This document shows, one piece after another, positions 63,914 to 64,000 of a DNA stretch of 64,000 nucleotides. The notes below the pieces were generated by a model, which was not told where the DNA came from, searched no databases, and saw only the letters and a list, made by a program, of their open reading frames with translations. This stretch comes from Bactericera cockerelli (lineage: Eukaryota > Arthropoda > Insecta > Hemiptera > Triozidae), in assembly GCA_024516035.1 (NCBI GenBank), contig CM044957.1, forward strand, positions 5,119,017 to 5,183,016, written 5' to 3'. Within the stretch, counting starts at the first letter, position 1; every line of letters starts with the position of its first letter. Both the position numbers and the translations under genes were made by a program.

Positions 63914-64000
63914 GGGGCAGAATTGATAGACGATTTTGTAATACCTCTGTGGCGCTAAGTCATGGATTGAGTACTGTGAAAGATAGGGAAAACCGATGCT
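63914..64000. mobile_element. MITE-K, cut by the window edge
   Basis: GGGGCAGAATTGATAGACGA, CTCTGTGGCGCTAAGTCATG; continues past 64000. Confidence 0.8.

Overview
This window is nuclear genomic DNA of a metazoan, almost certainly an insect. It has spliced genes with GT-AG introns, a microsomal clan-4 cytochrome P450, very dense tRNA-derived and 5S-rRNA-derived SINEs, MITEs, and mariner, hAT and piggyBac type debris. There is no operon structure and no bacterial gene. The repeat mix and the P450 look hemipteran (planthopper-like) to me, but that is an impression and was not tested.

Only two host genes can be supported. (1) A complete seven-exon P450 gene lies on the + strand at 37228-52309. 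Its spliced CDS is 1521 nt, giving 506 aa. The membrane anchor, WxxxR, AGxDTT, ExxR, PERF and heme-Cys motifs are all present and every exon junction keeps frame. (2) The last two coding exons of an unrecognised protein lie on the - strand at 63383-63707 and 62693-62824. The rest of that gene is beyond the right edge. Decayed transposase coding is visible at 23.7-24.3 kb (mariner) and 8.5-8.7 kb (a hAT-type BED finger).

Layout: 0.5-37 kb is gene-free and repeat-rich. It contains nested SINEs (families named A to J here), several MITE families, a perfect 234-bp-arm palindrome at 7.3-7.8 kb, a second foldback with iterated ends at 12.2-12.8 kb, and a 13-copy 38-bp array at 18.5-19.0 kb grown from a MITE terminus. 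37.2-52.3 kb is the P450 gene, whose introns are packed with SINEs and MITEs, several ending just upstream of a splice acceptor. 52.3-62.5 kb is again repeat-only, with a 2.6-kb head-to-head array of degenerate units at 54.7-57.3 kb and a cluster of Harbinger-like MITEs at 60.1-60.6 kb. 62.7-64.0 kb holds the 3' end of the - strand gene.

The most interesting theme is modular retroposons. A 5S-rRNA-headed SINE family (D) and a tRNA-headed SINE family (G) share the same central and 3' domain of about 110 bp. One 5S SINE has its head triplicated and sits 16 bp from the exon 7 acceptor. Many insertions have legible target-site duplications, so relative ages can be read: mariner in SINE-A, piggyBac-like MITE in a Harbinger-like MITE, SINE-I in SINE-J, family H in SINE-E, 5S-SINE in a MITE, and LINE tails in SINE-B and SINE-C. 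SINE family letters are my own labels; no database was consulted.
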